Of a DNA stretch of 64,000 nt, positions 62,770 to 64,000 are shown piece by piece. The notes under the pieces are model-generated. The model saw only the letters and a program-made list of their open reading frames with translations, searched no databases and was not told the origin of the DNA. The translations under genes and the position numbers were made by a program. Source of the DNA: Burkholderiales bacterium UBA4615 (GTDB lineage: Bacteria; Pseudomonadota; Gammaproteobacteria; Burkholderiales; Burkholderiaceae_E); NCBI GenBank assembly GCA_002386465.1, contig DGIT01000144.1, positions 1-64,000 on the forward strand, given 5' to 3'. The first letter of the stretch is position 1; each line of letters starts with the position of its first letter.

Positions 62770-63216
62770 ATGTCCGATACGCCTGCTTCGATCTTTCGCC
62801 GCCCCGCCACCGTCGCCAGCCTGGACGCGCTTCATGTGGGGACCACCGTGAAGCATCTGGGCATCGAGTTTGTGCAGGTGGGGCCGGATGTGCTGATCGC
62901 CCGCATGCCGGTTGATGCGCGCACCAAACAGCCCGCGGGCATCCTGCACGGTGGGGCCAGTGTCGTGCTGGCCGAGACACTGGGCAGTGTGGCGGCCACC
63001 TTGTGTCTGCCAGCCGGTCAGACTGCAGTCGGCCTGGACATCAATGCCAACCATATCCGCGCCACGCGGGAGGGCTGGGTCACGGGCGAATGTCGCCCGG
63101 TGCATATCGGTCGCAGCACGCATGTGTGGCAGATCGAACTGCGCGATGACGCAGGCCGGCTCACCTGCACCTCGCGCATCACCATGGCCGTCCTGGGGCA
63201 ACCCACCTCGGGCTAA
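62770..63216 (+). CDS. PaaI/YdiI-type hotdog thioesterase
   Basis: The 148-residue product has the hotdog thioesterase core: FVQVGPDVLIARMPVDARTKQPAG with ILHGGASVVLAETLGSVAA, in which the His-Gly-Gly and the Glu of the helix are the catalytic elements, then VGLDINANHIRATREGWVTG and GRSTHVWQIEL. Members hydrolyse aromatic or hydroxyaryl acyl-CoA esters such as 1,4-dihydroxy-2-naphthoyl-CoA. ATG 62770 (MSDTPASIF) is preferred over 62701, which would read through the promoter. No ribosome-binding site is obvious. Confidence 0.92.
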   Translation: MSDTPASIFRRPATVASLDALHVGTTVKHLGIEFVQVGPDVLIARMPVDARTKQPAGILHGGASVVLAETLGSVAATLCLPAGQTAVGLDINANHIRATREGWVTGECRPVHIGRSTHVWQIELRDDAGRLTCTSRITMAVLGQPTSG

Positions 63217-63288
63217 GCCTCGCGGGGGTGTCAGAGCACGCTCTCGCTGGGCCTGTGGCACCAGGGGATGCCTGCAATGATGCGCGGC

Positions 63289-64000
63289 CTAACGCTGCGC
63301 ATCCAGGCGCGGGGCCATCAGCAGCGCACCCAGCAGCAGCGCTGCACTGGAGAGCATCGAAGGCACAGCAAACCCGCCGCCTTGAGCCAAATAGGCGGCC
63401 AGCAGCGGTCCGGCAATCTGGCCTACGCCGAATGCAACCGTCATCAGGGCGACCGCCTGCCCCGCTCGACTGGCATCGAGCGAGCGGGCAAACGGCAAGG
63501 CCATGCCTGTCAGTGGAATGAAGCCAGCCCCCAACCCGATCGCGGCGACGAGTGCCGGCGTGAACGAGTCCCCGGCCAGGGGCGCCAACGCGGTGAGCCC
63601 CTCGCAGGCATAACAGGCCGTGAGTGCCGCGCGCGCGCCGATCCGCCCGGCCAGCCAGCGCCAGAACACGATCGCAGGCAGCGCCACCGCGCCCACGAGG
63701 ATCCAGCCGAGGTTGGCGAAGTCTGCCGAGAAACCGGTCGCACGGATCATTGCGGGCAGGAACGTGGCATGAATCACATAGCCGAAACCGAAACATCCGT
63801 AGGCCAGCACCGATGCTGCGAAGGCTTTGGGCGCCCGGGGTAATGCGGTCGGTGTGGCCACATGCGACGGCGGCGATGCGTGGGGCAACGGCTGAGAGGA
63901 AATGGCCTGCGGCCGGCGCTCCAGGCGCTTGAGTCCATCCCAGGCGAGCCATCCGAAGAGGGCGCTGCACACAGACATCAGCCACCACTGCGTGGTCCAT
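63289..64000 (-). CDS. YbfB/YjiJ-type MFS transporter, C-terminal part (runs off the right edge)
   Basis: The visible 237 residues carry about seven hydrophobic segments: LFGWLAWDGLKRL end of a helix, a cytoplasmic loop rich in Pro and Ala, then the second half of an MFS protein with FGFGYVIHATFLPAMIRATG and WRWLAGRIGARAAL (motif A-like RIGARAAL), TGMALPFARSLDASRAGQAVALM, and GVGQIAGPLLAAYLA. The frame is open through the last base of the window, so the N-terminal half lies beyond. The YbfB/YjiJ group has unknown substrates. It converges on the thioesterase gene. The apparent Met at 63978 is internal. Confidence 0.85.
   Translation of the reverse strand, partial: WTTQWWLMSVCSALFGWLAWDGLKRLERRPQAISSQPLPHASPPSHVATPTALPRAPKAFAASVLAYGCFGFGYVIHATFLPAMIRATGFSADFANLGWILVGAVALPAIVFWRWLAGRIGARAALTACYACEGLTALAPLAGDSFTPALVAAIGLGAGFIPLTGMALPFARSLDASRAGQAVALMTVAFGVGQIAGPLLAAYLAQGGGFAVPSMLSSAALLLGALLMAPRLDAQR

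Noticed and set aside
63179..64000. 273-residue minus-strand frame at the right edge
   Set aside because: It is the out-of-frame shadow of the MFS transporter gene, which has clear membrane segments in the neighbouring frame.

Overview
The window is GC-rich, densely coded DNA of a betaproteobacterium, most likely of the order Burkholderiales and close to Alcaligenaceae. This rests on gene families and gene order, not on a database search. The clues are two orphan Bug-type tricarboxylate-transporter binding proteins, an Ala/Lys-repeat H1-like histone, the order aroQ-accB-accC-prmA-DUF3426, and the block nrdB-nrdA / ampD-pilR-pilS-PP0621-ccsA // ffh. No rRNA, tRNA, insertion sequence, prophage or CRISPR array was seen.

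Region by region. 0-7.3 kb holds accessory metabolism: a Cache-like lipoprotein, an MlrC-type M81 protein and a Bug protein in one operon; a divergent acyl-CoA dehydrogenase; a D-threonine aldolase-like PLP enzyme; and, around it, two scraps of small toxin-antitoxin-like genes, one of which abuts a HAD phosphatase that has only a TTG start. 7.3-14.4 kb is a complete Csu-type (spore coat U) chaperone-usher pilus locus: four pilin-like SCPU proteins, chaperone, usher, a fifth SCPU protein in the tip position and an additional unrecognised secreted protein. The promoter-proximal pilin is followed by a strong intrinsic terminator. 14.8-19.1 kb has a MATE exporter divergent from a MarR regulator that is translationally coupled to a molybdopterin oxidoreductase; two tandem palindromes lie between the divergent genes. 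19.2-30.2 kb carries a Tyr-phosphatase-like protein, argE, a beta-CASP RNase-like protein, a second Bug protein, a TauD-type dioxygenase, a HAPMO-like Baeyer-Villiger monooxygenase joined to a PhoX phosphatase, and mgtE.

30.4-48.2 kb is largely housekeeping: mtgA-aroE-TonB-RNB exonuclease; an AIM24/TIGR00266 protein; a FabG-like SDR; an N-acyl-D-amino-acid deacylase-like amidohydrolase; yqiA-mpl (murein peptide recycling); then a long plus-strand series tlpA-aroQ-accB-accC-prmA-DUF3426-PfkB kinase, and yggT. 48.3-53.8 kb holds the histone-like gene and class Ia ribonucleotide reductase (nrdA, nrdB), with a likely NrdR-controlled promoter. 53.9-59.0 kb is one tight operon, ccsA-PP0621-pilS-pilR-ampD, followed by divergent ffh, a GlcD-type flavoprotein, an alpha/beta hydrolase, a hotdog thioesterase and the C-terminal part of an MFS transporter that runs off the right edge.

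The points most worth following are: (1) the extended csu locus, with its single-domain tip candidate, an unknown terminal gene and a built-in terminator after the first pilin; (2) paired 12-bp palindromes exactly 15 bp apart over the marR promoter; (3) a pair of NrdR-box-like sites 31 bp apart over the nrdA promoter, plus a 13-bp inverted repeat between nrdA and nrdB; (4) three genes whose -10-like hexamer lies only 8-9 nt before the ATG, suggesting leaderless mRNAs; (5) a degraded DUF4258/DUF2283 pair at a probable recombination scar.
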